A stretch of 64,000 nt of DNA from contig NZ_JANUGQ010000011.1 of assembly GCF_024756275.1 (NCBI RefSeq), forward strand, positions 1 to 64,000, given 5' to 3'. Below are positions 40,730-49,636 of this stretch, piece after piece. Position numbers and translations under genes: made by a program. The stretch is from Streptomyces pyxinae. GTDB taxonomy: Bacteria > Actinomycetota > Actinomycetes > Streptomycetales > Streptomycetaceae. Within the stretch, counting starts at the first letter, position 1, and each line of letters begins with the position of its first letter. A model generated the notes under the pieces. It was not told where the DNA came from, ran no database searches, and saw nothing but the letters and a program-made list of their open reading frames with translations.

Positions 40730-41776
40730 TCAGTCGAGCAGCCCGCTGCGGGCGTCGTGCCAGAGGTCCACCCCACCGTCCGAGACGGTGAGCCGGTCGA
40801 TCTCGGCCAGCTCCTCCGGGGTGAAGTCGAGACGGTCCAGGGCGGCGACGTTCTGCTCCAGCTGCTCGGTGCGGGAGGCTCCGATCACCAGCGAGGTCAC
40901 CCGCTCGTCCCGCAGCGCCCAGGCCAGCGCCAGCTGCGCCAGTGTCTGCCCGCGCCGCCCGGCGATCTCGTTCAGGGCGCGGAGCCGGCGCAGCATCTCC
41001 TCGGAGAGCCAGTCCCGGTCGAACGAGGTGCCCCGGGCCGCCCGGGAATCGGCGGGCACGCCGTCCAGGTAACGGCCGGTCAGCAGGCCCTGGGCCAGCG
41101 CGGTGAAGCCGATGACCCCGATGCCCTCGTCCTGGGCCGTGTCGAGCAGGCCCTCGGTCTCGATCCACCGGTTGAGCATCGAGTACGACGGCTGGTGGAT
41201 CAGGAGCGGAGTGCCCAGCTCCCGCAGGATGGCGGCGGCCTGGCGGGTGCGCTCGGCGTCGTACGAGGAAATGCCCACGTACAGCGCCTTGCCCTGGCGG
41301 ACGGCCGTGTCGAGCGCGCCCATCGTCTCCTCCAGCGGCGTGGTGGCGTCCAGCCGGTGGGAGTAGAAGATGTCGACGTACTCCAGCCCCGTGCGGCGCA
41401 GCGACTGGTCGAGCGAGGCGAGTACGTACTTCCGGGAGCCGCCGCCCTGGCCGTACGGGCCCGGCCACATGTCCCAGCCCGCCTTGGTGGAGATGACCAG
41501 CTCGTCGCGGTACGGAGCGAGGTCCTGCCGCATCAGCCGGCCGAAGTTCAGCTCCGCGGCGCCGTACGGCGGGCCGTAGTTGTTGGCCAGGTCGTGGTGG
41601 GTGATGCCCAGGTCGAAAGCGCGCAGCGCGATCTCCCGCTGGGTCTCGAACGGCCGGTCGTCGCCGAAGTTGTGCCAGTAGCCCAGGGACAGCACGGGCA
41701 GATCGAGGCCCGAGCGCCCGGTGCGCCGGTACCGCATGGTCCCGCTGTAGCGCCGGGGGTCCGCGAGGTGGTTCAT
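40730..41776 (-). CDS. Aldo/keto reductase (L-glyceraldehyde-3-phosphate reductase type)
   Basis: 348 aa AKR TIM barrel. Key elements: FDLGITHHDLANNYGPPYGAAE (catalytic Asp and Tyr), the Lys in VISTKAGWDMWPGPYG, HQPSYSMLNRW, and NADPH-binding GASRTEQLEQNV near the end. The GPYG...SRKY pattern matches the YghZ/MgrA subgroup that reduces L-glyceraldehyde 3-phosphate and other aldehydes. ATG 41776 has GGAGAG at 8-nt spacing. The upstream LysR gene runs in the same direction and may control it. Confidence 0.92.
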   Translation of the reverse strand: MNHLADPRRYSGTMRYRRTGRSGLDLPVLSLGYWHNFGDDRPFETQREIALRAFDLGITHHDLANNYGPPYGAAELNFGRLMRQDLAPYRDELVISTKAGWDMWPGPYGQGGGSRKYVLASLDQSLRRTGLEYVDIFYSHRLDATTPLEETMGALDTAVRQGKALYVGISSYDAERTRQAAAILRELGTPLLIHQPSYSMLNRWIETEGLLDTAQDEGIGVIGFTALAQGLLTGRYLDGVPADSRAARGTSFDRDWLSEEMLRRLRALNEIAGRRGQTLAQLALAWALRDERVTSLVIGASRTEQLEQNVAALDRLDFTPEELAEIDRLTVSDGGVDLWHDARSGLLD

Positions 41777-41960
41777 GGTGGTGGCTCTCCACGGGTGGGG
41801 GAGTGGACGGGCGGGCGCGTGCCCCGGTGGGTGCCCGGGACGGCGAGCGCGCCGGTGGGGATGCCTGGGCGCCGGGAGTGGTTCCGGGGCCGGGCGCCTC
41901 CACTCTGCACCGGGGCGGATTCGGAAGTCCAACGGTTCTTTCTTCTCGAATTGAGAAGAC

Positions 41961-42989
41961 TCAGCACTGAATCGATGTCTCGTCGTTCTCCCCGTTCTCC
42001 CCGTTCTCCCCGTTCTCCCCGCTCTCGCCGCTCCGGCCGTCCGCGCCGCTCTCACCGTCCGCACCGCTCACGCCGTCCTCGGCACCGGCACGGTTGCCGC
42101 CGCCGCTCCCGGGGACCAGCTCCAGAAAGGCGCCGAGCGCCGCCGAGGCGGCCGAGGAGGCCCGGGCCACCGCCGACACCTGCCACGGCCGCTCGGCCGG
42201 CCCGGCCAGGAGCGTCCCGGCCAGTCCCTCGGCCTGCGGCTTGCGGGCGACCGGCGCGGGCACCAGCGCCAGCCCGAGGTCCCGCCGGACCAGGTCGAGC
42301 AGGGTGTGCACATCGTTGACCGTGTACCGCACCCGGCGGTTCACCCCGTGCGCCGCGAATTCCCGTTCATTGACCTCCCGGGCTCCCCAGCCGAGGCCGA
42401 AGTCCACGAAGGCCAGCCCCTCCAGGTCGGCCCAGTGGACGTCCGGCCGGGTGGCGAGCGGATGGCCGGGGGCGCCGATCAGCACCAGCGGCTCCCGGGC
42501 GAGGGCATGCCGGCGCAGCCCGTCCGACGGCTGCCGGGTGCCGGCCCCGGCGACGAAGGCGATGTCCAGCCGGTCGTCCCGCAGCAGGTTCAGCAGCTCC
42601 GCGCTGGCCGCCTGCTCGAAGACGATGTCGATGCCCGGGTGGCGCCGGTGGAACCGCTCCAGCAGACGGGGAAGGTCCACCACGGCGAGACACTGCTCGC
42701 TGCCCAGCCGCAGCGAGCCCTGGAGCCCCGTCGCGGTGGCGGTCACCGCGTCCCGTCCGGCCACCGCGAGCTCCAGGATCTCCCGGGCCTTCGGCAGCAG
42801 CGCCAGCCCCGCGGACGACAGCCGGACGGTCCGGGTGGTGCGGTGGAACAGCTCCGGGCCCAGCTCCCGCTCCAGGCTGCGTATCGCCGCCGAGAGGCCG
42901 GACTGGGTGACCCGCAGCCGCTCCGCCGCGCGGGTGAAGCTCTTCTCCTCCGCGACGGCGACGAAGTACTCCATCTGCCGAAAGTCCAT
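41961..42989 (-). CDS. LysR-family transcriptional regulator
   Basis: 342 aa. The N-terminal winged helix MDFRQMEYFVAVAEEKSFTRAAERL...QSGLSAAIRSLERELG is standard LysR. The effector domain follows with SLRLGSEQCLAVVDLPRLLERF. The last 30 residues are a Gly/Glu/Asn/Ser tail with GEN repeated four times, produced by a 9-nt DNA repeat. ATG 42989 starts directly at the HTH. Its probable target is the aldo/keto reductase downstream or its own gene. Confidence 0.9.
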   Translation of the reverse strand: MDFRQMEYFVAVAEEKSFTRAAERLRVTQSGLSAAIRSLERELGPELFHRTTRTVRLSSAGLALLPKAREILELAVAGRDAVTATATGLQGSLRLGSEQCLAVVDLPRLLERFHRRHPGIDIVFEQAASAELLNLLRDDRLDIAFVAGAGTRQPSDGLRRHALAREPLVLIGAPGHPLATRPDVHWADLEGLAFVDFGLGWGAREVNEREFAAHGVNRRVRYTVNDVHTLLDLVRRDLGLALVPAPVARKPQAEGLAGTLLAGPAERPWQVSAVARASSAASAALGAFLELVPGSGGGNRAGAEDGVSGADGESGADGRSGESGENGENGENGENDETSIQC

Positions 42990-43093
42990 ACCGCCATCCT
43001 CGGACATGCCCGGTCCCGCGCGGCCACGGGTGTCATGAGCGCCATGGGCGTCATGGGCGTCATGGGTGGCGGCAGGGCGGGTAGGCGGGCCTC

Positions 43094-43465
43094 ATGCCGG
43101 AGTCGCCCCAGGATGTGATCGCCGTGGTAGTAGAGGAAGTGCAGAACGTACGCGAGGAGTTGGGTCTCACGGTGGCGGACGCCGTCACCGAGACGCGGAA
43201 CGGAGTGTCGGCCATGGCCGCCGGCGGCGCCTGCGGGCTGCTCGCGATGCTGTCCGCGCACACCGTGCTCCAGGACCGGCTGGCGCGGGTGCTGCCCGAG
43301 CCCCTGGCCGCCGGGGCACTGAGTCTGGTGTACGCGGGCGGTGCCACCGCCCTCTTCCGGTACGGTCGGACCCGCTTCCGGCGCGCCCGGGAGGCGTCCC
43401 GGGAGACCGTGGAGCTGTCCCGGGAGACGGTGGAACGGGCCGTCGACGAACTGGCCCACGGCTGA
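43094..43465 (+). CDS. Actinobacterial Holin-X family membrane protein
   Basis: 123 aa. A charged N-terminal helix (VVEEVQNVREELGLTVADAVTE) precedes two TM segments (GVSAMAAGGACGLLAMLSA and LAAGALSLVYAGGATALF) and an amphipathic basic/acidic C-terminal helix with the ASRETVELSRETVERAVDEL repeat. This is the Phage_holin_3_6/Holin-X layout, a chromosomal membrane protein of unknown function in actinomycetes. No phage genes are nearby, so a lytic role is unlikely. It is divergent from the LysR gene. Confidence 0.82.
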   Translation: MPESPQDVIAVVVEEVQNVREELGLTVADAVTETRNGVSAMAAGGACGLLAMLSAHTVLQDRLARVLPEPLAAGALSLVYAGGATALFRYGRTRFRRAREASRETVELSRETVERAVDELAHG

Positions 43466-43616
43466 GACGGCCGCAGCCGTCGGCGGCCCCGTACCGGAGT
43501 TCCACGCTCCGCTACGGGGCCGCCGGCCGTGTCACCGTACGCGCGGCCGGGAGCCGGTTCCGCCGGCCGCCCGGGCCGCCCCGGGTCCGGCCGCCCGGAC
43601 ATCCGCTCGCCCCCGG

Positions 43617-44597
43617 TCAGCCGCCGGCCGGGGCGGGCCGCAGCTCGCGCAGCCGCCCGTCCAGCTCACCCCGGTAGAAATCGATGAAGCCGTCCGGGTC
43701 CGGCCCCGCGTTCTGCATGACGAGCCGGTCGAAGCCCGCGTCCACGAAGCGCTGGGCGGCCTTCGCGTACCGCTCGGGGTCCGATCCGCACGTGAACTGC
43801 GCCAGGATGTCCTCCTGCCGCACGGTGGTGGTGGCCGCCGCGAAGTTGGCCGGGTTGGGAAGCTCGCTCATCACCTTCCAGCCGGTCACCGCCCAGCGTG
43901 AGGTCTCCAGGGCGGCCCGGGCGGCGGTCTCCTCGTCGGGCGCCCAGGCCAGCGGGACCTCGGCGTACCGGGGGCCGGAACCGCCGGCCTCCTGGTAGTG
44001 CCGGACCAGCTCCGGCCGGTCCTCGGTGGCGAAGAGTCCGTCGCCGAGTTCGGCGGCCAGCCGCGCCGCCCGCTTGCCGCCCGCCGCCACGGCGATCACC
44101 GGCGGCGTCTCCGGCAGGTCGAAGACCCGGGCGTCGTCGAGCCGGAGGTGCTTGCCCTCGTACGACTGATAGCCGCCGCGCCACAGCAGCCGGATGATCT
44201 CCAACGCCTCGCGCAGCAGCTCCTGGCGGGTGCTGACGGCATCCGGGAACCCGGTGCCGACCACATGTTCGTTGAGTCGTTCGCCCGAGCCGACGCCCAG
44301 GGTGAAGCGGCCGTCGGAGACCAGCGCCAGCGTGGCTGCCGCCTGGGCGATGATGGCCGGGTGGTAGCGCACGGTCGGGCAGGTGACACCGGTCGCCAGG
44401 CCGATCCGCTCGGTCTTGGCCGCGATGGCCCCGAGCACCGTCCAGGCGAACGGCGAGTGCCCCTGGTTGTCCAGCCAGGGGTGATAGTGATCGCTGATCT
44501 CCACGAAGTCGAACCCGGCGCGCTCCGCCAGTACCGCCTGGCGCACCAGTTCCGCCGGTCCGAATGCCTCGGCGGCCAGTTTGTACCCGATCTGCAT
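43617..44597 (-). CDS. F420-dependent LLM-class oxidoreductase (G6PDH-like family)
   Basis: 326 aa with the luciferase-like TIM barrel. Landmarks: AGFDFVEISDHYHPWLDNQGHSPFAW near the start, IGLATGVTCPTVRYHPA, LGVGSGERLNEHVVG, and PPVIAVAAGGKRAARLA. The SDHYHPW block is characteristic of the F420-dependent glucose-6-phosphate dehydrogenase-like group, although many members act on other substrates. ATG 44597 follows GGGGGCGA. No partner genes. Confidence 0.9.
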   Translation of the reverse strand: MQIGYKLAAEAFGPAELVRQAVLAERAGFDFVEISDHYHPWLDNQGHSPFAWTVLGAIAAKTERIGLATGVTCPTVRYHPAIIAQAAATLALVSDGRFTLGVGSGERLNEHVVGTGFPDAVSTRQELLREALEIIRLLWRGGYQSYEGKHLRLDDARVFDLPETPPVIAVAAGGKRAARLAAELGDGLFATEDRPELVRHYQEAGGSGPRYAEVPLAWAPDEETAARAALETSRWAVTGWKVMSELPNPANFAAATTTVRQEDILAQFTCGSDPERYAKAAQRFVDAGFDRLVMQNAGPDPDGFIDFYRGELDGRLRELRPAPAGG

Positions 44598-44814
44598 CTG
44601 AGCGTCGCCCCCTCGCGTGGTTCTGTCGGTCGGATGCCTGCGAACAGGTACCACCGGGGGACGCCCTTGTAACCGCTCCGGCGCACATGGCCCGACACGG
44701 CCCACGGCGCCGGACCGCACACCGGTGCACCGGAAGCCCGTGCGATCGAGCCGGAACGCCGGCCGGCGGCGCCGGACCGCGGCGGCCCGGCCGCCGACCG
44801 CGTGCCCTCGTGCC

Positions 44815-45654
44815 CTACGGGCGTGGCAGGATCCGGCGGGCGAGGTCGTCGCGGAGTCCGAACCGGCGCCACTCCCTGGGGTAGCCCAGCGACACCTCCT
44901 CGAACGGCACCCCGTCGTACACCGTGCTCCGGGGGATGTGCAGATGCCCGTAGACCACGGCCCGCACCCCGAACCGGGTGTGCCAGTCGGCCGTGCGGGT
45001 CGTCCCGCACCACTGGGCGAACTCCTGGTAGGTCATCACCCGGGTCGGTTCCCGCACCAGCGGCCAGTGGTTGACCAGCACCAGGGGCAGCTCGCCCGCC
45101 ACCGCCGCCAGCCGCCGCTCGGTCTCCTCGACCCGCGCGGCGCACCACTCCTGGCGGCTGGGGTACGGATCCGGGTGCAGGAAGTACTCGTCGGTGCAGA
45201 CGACCCCGGCCGCGTACGCCTTCTCCAGCGACTCCTCGACGGTGGACGTGCCGGGGGCGAGGAAGCTGTAGTCGTAGAGCAGGAACAGCGGCGCGATCCG
45301 TACCGGGCCGCCCTCCCCGTCCCACACCGGGTACGGGTCCTCCGGGGTGAGCACGCCCAACCGGCGGCAGAGGGCGACGAGTTCCTCGTACCGCCGGACT
45401 CCGCGGTGCGGGCTGGTCTCCTGCTTCACCGTCCACAGCTCATGGTTGCCGGGCACCCAGATCACCTGGGCGAACCGGTCCCGCAGCACGGTGAGGGCCC
45501 ACTCGATGTCCGCCATGAGTTCGCCGACGTCCCCGGCGACGATCAGCCAGTCGTCCGGCGACTCCGGCCGCAGCCGCTCCACGACCGCGCGATTCTCCGC
45601 GTAGCCGATGTGCAGATCGCTGATCGCGCGCAGTGCTCCCGGTGTCCCCGCCAT
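44815..45654 (-). CDS. Calcineurin-type metallophosphoesterase
   Basis: 279 aa. The dimetal motif runs AISDLHIGY (D-x-H), LIVAGDVGE (GD), VPGNHELW (GNHE), VLVNHWPLVREPT and YGHLHIPRSTVYDG (GHxH), all in order and spacing for a class III metallophosphoesterase. The substrate is not predictable. ATG 45654 was chosen because the fold begins ten residues later; an upstream in-frame start at 45726 would only add a disordered leader. Confidence 0.92.
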   Translation of the reverse strand: MAGTPGALRAISDLHIGYAENRAVVERLRPESPDDWLIVAGDVGELMADIEWALTVLRDRFAQVIWVPGNHELWTVKQETSPHRGVRRYEELVALCRRLGVLTPEDPYPVWDGEGGPVRIAPLFLLYDYSFLAPGTSTVEESLEKAYAAGVVCTDEYFLHPDPYPSRQEWCAARVEETERRLAAVAGELPLVLVNHWPLVREPTRVMTYQEFAQWCGTTRTADWHTRFGVRAVVYGHLHIPRSTVYDGVPFEEVSLGYPREWRRFGLRDDLARRILPRP

Positions 45655-45804
45655 CCGGCCAGCGTAATGGATGGGGCCCGCGTCCGGCCGGGGCGGCCGT
45701 ACCGTGCCCCGGCGGGGGCCGGACACCCGCGCCGGTCCCGCCCGGCACGCACCGGCCGGCCGGGCGCCCGGGAGCGGGAGCGCACCGGCCGGCCGGGCGG
45801 TGGT

Positions 45805-45836
45805 GGGCGGGGCGCACCGGTCGGCGCGCCCCGCCC
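45805..45836. terminator. Hairpin terminator of the alkaline phosphatase gene
   Basis: GGGCGGGGCGC (45805-45815) and GCGCCCCGCCC (45826-45836) form a perfect 11-bp stem with a 10-nt loop. It lies 11 nt beyond the phosphatase stop codon at 45847. Confidence 0.8.
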
Positions 45837-45846
45837 CGGCGGTTGG

Positions 45847-47223
45847 TCAGCGCAGACGGAGGGCCGTCCGGACGGTGGTGAACAGGTCGGTCTGGTTGGT
45901 GACTCCGAGGACCCGGAACGCCTGCGGGCCCTGGGCGGCGATCCGGACCTGAGTACCGGTGTGCTCCTGGGACTTGCCCGGGGTGTTGGTCGAGTAGTTG
46001 ACCTTGAGCTGCTGGCCCTCGTCGGTCACCAGGGTGGCGGAGAGGCCGGGCGGGGTGGCCTCCAGCGGCACGATCTGGCTGGTGTGCCCGTGGTCGGCGG
46101 TGGTGACGACCAGGGTGTCGGGGTGCTTGGCGGCGTAGTCCCGTGCCACCTTCACCGCGCGGTCGAAGGCGGCGGTCTCCCCGATCTGGCCGCACGGGTC
46201 GGCCGCGTGGTCCTGCTTGTCGATCGAGGCGCCCTCGATCTGGAGGAAGAAGCCCTTGCCCCGGCCGGAGTGCTTCTGCTTCGCCTCAAGGAGCTGGATC
46301 GCCTTGGTGGCGGAGTCCGCGAGGCTCGGAGTGGTCGCCGGGCGGGCCGGGTTGGACGTCACACAGCGCTGCGGGGCCGTGCCGCCGACGGCGGCGGGCT
46401 TCCCGGTCCACTCGACGGGTACGTTGCCGGGGGCGAGCAGCCCGAGCACGGGGGTGCCCGGCCGGGCGGCCCGCAGCGAGGCGGTGTCGGTGACCACCTG
46501 GTAGCCGAGCTTCCGCGCCTGCTCGGTCACGGTGATGCCCTTGTACCGGCCCTGGGCGATCCGCTGGTCGAAGCGCTGCTTGCCGCCGCCGATGAGGACG
46601 TCCGCCCTCTGGTTGACCGACTGCTCCGCGATGGAGCCGGGACCGCCCTGGGCGATGGTGTCGGACGGGCACTTGGCCATGTCGGCGGGGCCCTGGCAGG
46701 ACCGGTCGGTGACGTGCGAGGCGAGGACGGCGGGGGTGGCGTCGGTGAGTTCGGCGGTGGTGACGCTGCCGGTGGCGTAACCGCCCTTCCGGGCCAGTTC
46801 GAGCAGGGTGGGCACGGCCTTGTTGGTGCCCGCCGTCTTGGAGATGCGGCCGTTGACGGTCTTGTGGCCGGTGGCCCAGCCGGTGCCGCTGGCGGCCGAG
46901 TCGGTCACATAGTCCGGCGTCCCGTCCTCGTGCACCGCGTAGGTGGTGTAGGCCCCGGTGAGCGGGAACTTGTCCATGTTCAGCCGGCCGTCGGCGCCCA
47001 CCGTGTAGTCACGGGCCAGGGTGATCTCCGAGTCGCCCATGCCGTCGCCGATCAGCAGGATGACGTTCTTCGCCTTGCCGCCCTGGACGGCGCGCTCGGC
47101 CCGCTGCTCGGGGCCGGAGGCGCCGGCGGTGGTGGTGGCGACGGCGACCGTGGCCAGGGTGGCCGCGGTGGCGGCGGCCAGGGAGGTGGCGACGACGAGA
47201 CGGCGACGGGACGGCTTGCGCAT
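45847..47223 (-). CDS. phoA: Secreted alkaline phosphatase, PhoA family
   Basis: 458 aa. A basic N-terminus plus Ala/Thr-rich hydrophobic stretch (MRKPSRRRLVVATSLAAATA) indicates export, with cleavage near residue 35. The PhoA core is clear: VILLIGDGMGDSEI (metal Asp), DYVTDSAASGTGWATG (nucleophile Ser in DSAASG), IEGASIDKQDHAADPC and TADHGHTSQIV (metal His and Asp). It would release phosphate from extracellular esters. ATG 47223 has AGGAG upstream. A PhoP-type PHO box lies 66 nt before the start, so phosphate control is expected. Confidence 0.94.
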   Translation of the reverse strand: MRKPSRRRLVVATSLAAATAATLATVAVATTTAGASGPEQRAERAVQGGKAKNVILLIGDGMGDSEITLARDYTVGADGRLNMDKFPLTGAYTTYAVHEDGTPDYVTDSAASGTGWATGHKTVNGRISKTAGTNKAVPTLLELARKGGYATGSVTTAELTDATPAVLASHVTDRSCQGPADMAKCPSDTIAQGGPGSIAEQSVNQRADVLIGGGKQRFDQRIAQGRYKGITVTEQARKLGYQVVTDTASLRAARPGTPVLGLLAPGNVPVEWTGKPAAVGGTAPQRCVTSNPARPATTPSLADSATKAIQLLEAKQKHSGRGKGFFLQIEGASIDKQDHAADPCGQIGETAAFDRAVKVARDYAAKHPDTLVVTTADHGHTSQIVPLEATPPGLSATLVTDEGQQLKVNYSTNTPGKSQEHTGTQVRIAAQGPQAFRVLGVTNQTDLFTTVRTALRLR

Positions 47224-47288
47224 GCGGGTGACTCCTAGAGGTGCCCGGTCGGGCGGAGGCGGTGTGCCAACGGGCTCAGATCACCAGG

Positions 47289-47310
47289 CGACGGTGAACC
47301 GGAGGTGACA
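47289..47310 (-). promoter_or_regulatory. PHO box (PhoP direct repeats) upstream of phosphatase
   Basis: On the minus strand two adjacent 11-nt units, TGTCACCTCCG and GTTCACCGTCG, form the direct repeat recognised by Streptomyces PhoP (consensus units like GTTCACC plus four). They lie upstream of the leftward alkaline phosphatase, the classical Pho-regulon target. Confidence 0.8.
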
Positions 47311-47427
47311 GGCCGACGTTGCCCCCGCAGCCGGTGCATGACACATGGAGTACGCACGTAACACCTTGGCATACCGGAATGTCCGGAGGGACCGCGACGA
47401 AGGGCGGCGACCGGGTACTCACCACGC

Positions 47428-48510
47428 ATGAACACATGGGACAAGGTGCCCGGCATGGTGGTGCACGAGCGGGAGCCGTACAACGCCGAACCACCCGGCG
47501 CGGCGCTCGCCGGACGGCCGCTGACCCCGGTCGCCGCCTTCTACAGCCGCAACCACGGACCGGTGCCGGACCTCGCGCCCGAGCGCTGGCGGCTCCGGGT
47601 CGACGGCCTGGTCGAACGGCCCCTGGAACTCTCCCTCGACGACCTGCGGCGGTGCTTCGGGCAGACCGAGGTGACCGCCACCCTCCAGTGCGCCGGGAAC
47701 CGCAGAACCGGCCTCGCGGCGGTACGGGACATCCCCGGCGAGCACCCCTGGGGCGCGGGTGCCGTCTCCACCGCCCGCTGGAGCGGGGTGCGGCTGGCCG
47801 AGGTGCTGGCCGAGGCCGGCCCGCGCCCGGAGGCCGCGCACATCGCCTTCTCCGCCCCGGACGTCTCCGAGGTGGCCGCTCCACCGGAGACCTACGGCGG
47901 TTCCGTTCCGCTGGACAAGGCCCGCAGCCCGGAGGTGCTGCTCGCCCACACCATGGACGGCCGGCCGCTGCCCCGGGTCCACGGGGCTCCGCTGCGGGTG
48001 GTGGTGCCGGGCTGGATCGGTGCCCGCAGTGTCAAATGGCTGACCCGGGTCACCGTCTCGGACCGGCCGTCGGACAACTACTTCCAGGCCACCGCCTACC
48101 GGATGCTGCCCGCCGGGGCCGAGCCCGGTCCGGGCGAGGGCGTGCCGCTGGGCCCGCTGGCGGTCAACTGCGCCGTCCTCACACCCGGCGACGGCGACCG
48201 GCCACCGTCCGGACCCGTCCCGGTGGCGGGTTACGCGCTGGCGGGCGAGGGCCGCACCGTCGCCCGGGTGGAGGTCTCGGCCGACGGCGGCGAGAGCTGG
48301 ACGCGGGCCGAGACGGACCCGGCCGCGAGCCCCTGGGCCTGGCAGCACTGGCGTACCACCGTGGAACTCCCGCCGGGAGAGACGGAGCTGATCGCACGGG
48401 CGTACGACTCCGCCGGTGCGGCCATGCCCGAGTCCCCGGCCGCCGTGTGGAACCCCAAGGGTTACGCCAACAACTCCTGGTCCCGGGTCAGGGTCCGCTG
48501 TCGGGGCTGA
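47428..48510 (+). CDS. Molybdopterin-dependent sulfite oxidase-like protein
   Basis: 360 aa. The molybdopterin domain starts at PVAAFYSRNHGPVPDL, has the Mo-ligand Cys88 in ATLQCAGNRRTGL, and the block GARSVKWLTRVTVSD. It is followed by the C-terminal dimerisation/Ig-like domain (VARVEVSADGGESWTRAE, WNPKGYANNSWSRVRV). There is no haem domain and no signal peptide, so it is cytoplasmic. The substrate may be sulfite or another S-oxide. ATG 47428 has only a weak ribosome binding site. It is divergent from the phosphatase. Its 3' end overlaps the convergent SMP-30 gene by 23 nt. Confidence 0.92.
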   Translation: MNTWDKVPGMVVHEREPYNAEPPGAALAGRPLTPVAAFYSRNHGPVPDLAPERWRLRVDGLVERPLELSLDDLRRCFGQTEVTATLQCAGNRRTGLAAVRDIPGEHPWGAGAVSTARWSGVRLAEVLAEAGPRPEAAHIAFSAPDVSEVAAPPETYGGSVPLDKARSPEVLLAHTMDGRPLPRVHGAPLRVVVPGWIGARSVKWLTRVTVSDRPSDNYFQATAYRMLPAGAEPGPGEGVPLGPLAVNCAVLTPGDGDRPPSGPVPVAGYALAGEGRTVARVEVSADGGESWTRAETDPAASPWAWQHWRTTVELPPGETELIARAYDSAGAAMPESPAAVWNPKGYANNSWSRVRVRCRG

Positions 48511-49636
48511 CCCCGTCCGCCGCGCGCGCCGCCGGCTGTGTCGCGGCCTCGGCGTTCTCGGTGACCTCGGTGACCTCGGCGTTCTCCGTGTCTTCAGGGT
48601 TCCCCGGGCCCCCCGGGTTCCCCGTGCCTCCCGCGTCCTCCAGTACGGCGAGGTGACTCCCCAGCAGGCTGCCGAGACAGAGGCGCCCCCCGAGGGGACA
48701 GACGCTGGTGGTCATCCGGAACCGACCGGCCGGCCGCCGTACGTCGCGCACCACCCGGCCGGTCGCATCCACCGCGACGGCCCAGGCGCTGGGGCGCGGC
48801 CGGGGCAGCGCCCGGGTGGGCAGCACGCCCAGCGCCCGCCGCAGGCCCGGCCGGCTCCGGTGGAGGAAGTCCACCAGCGGGTCGCGCGGCCCGGCCAGCG
48901 CCGCCCAGACCAGCCCGTCCGGCCCGGCGGTCAGATTGTCCGGAAAGCCGGGCAGCTGGTCGGCCAGGGGCTCGGCGCGGCCGGAGCGGGGACCGGTGAG
49001 CCAGAGCCGGGTGAGCCGGTAGGCACCCGACTCGGCGACGACGGCGTACGACTCGTCGGGGGCGAGCACCACCCCGTTGGCGAAGTGGAGCCCGGACAGC
49101 AGCGTCTCCGGGCGCTCGCCGGGACGCCACCGGATCAGCCGCCCGGTGCCGCTGTGTTCGAGGATGTCCCACGGCCAGTGCGGCAGCGCGTACCGGGCGC
49201 TGGAGTCGGTCAGATACACCGTGCCGTCCCGGGCGACCGTCACATTGCTGCACAGCCGCAGGGGCCGGCCGTCCGCCCGGGTCAGCGCGGTCCGCGCCGT
49301 GCCCGACCGGAGGTCCACCGTGAGCAGCCCCCGCTCGGCGTCGCACACCAGCAGCGTCCCGTCCGGTGCGAACGCCATGCCCATCGGCCGGCCGCCCGTC
49401 CTGGCGAGCGCGGACACCCGGCCGGTCACCGGGGCCACCCGCAGCACCCGGCCGTCCGCGACCCCGGTCAGCAGCCCGCCCCGCCCGTCCGCGAGCACAT
49501 GCTCGGGCCCCTCTCCGCCGATCGGGAGCAGCCGCAGCGACGGCACCGGACCCGGGCCGACGGGGATCCGGGCACGCGGCGGGAACGGCGGCGGCTGCCA
49601 GCGGACGGGGCGCGGCGGGGGCCTACGCCGCCGCAT
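48488..49636 (-). CDS. SMP-30/strictosidine synthase-like beta-propeller protein
   Basis: 382 aa. Propeller blades are visible: GPEHVLADGRGGLLTGVADGRVLRV, AFAPDGTLLVCDAERGLL, LCSNVTVARDGTVYLTDSSARYALPHWPWDILEHSGTGR, and the strictosidine-synthase-type FANGVVLAPDESYAVVAE...PGFPDNLTAG. Members are Ca-dependent lactonases or arylesterases. A disordered tail with repeated TENAE-like units follows. ATG 49636 lies inside the end of the upstream membrane-protein gene (14-nt overlap), indicating an operon. Confidence 0.88.
   Translation of the reverse strand: MRRRRPPPRPVRWQPPPFPPRARIPVGPGPVPSLRLLPIGGEGPEHVLADGRGGLLTGVADGRVLRVAPVTGRVSALARTGGRPMGMAFAPDGTLLVCDAERGLLTVDLRSGTARTALTRADGRPLRLCSNVTVARDGTVYLTDSSARYALPHWPWDILEHSGTGRLIRWRPGERPETLLSGLHFANGVVLAPDESYAVVAESGAYRLTRLWLTGPRSGRAEPLADQLPGFPDNLTAGPDGLVWAALAGPRDPLVDFLHRSRPGLRRALGVLPTRALPRPRPSAWAVAVDATGRVVRDVRRPAGRFRMTTSVCPLGGRLCLGSLLGSHLAVLEDAGGTGNPGGPGNPEDTENAEVTEVTENAEAATQPAARAADGVSPDSGP

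Noticed and set aside
43094..43465. Prophage holin
   Set aside because: Holin-X proteins are chromosomal in actinomycetes and no other phage gene is present.
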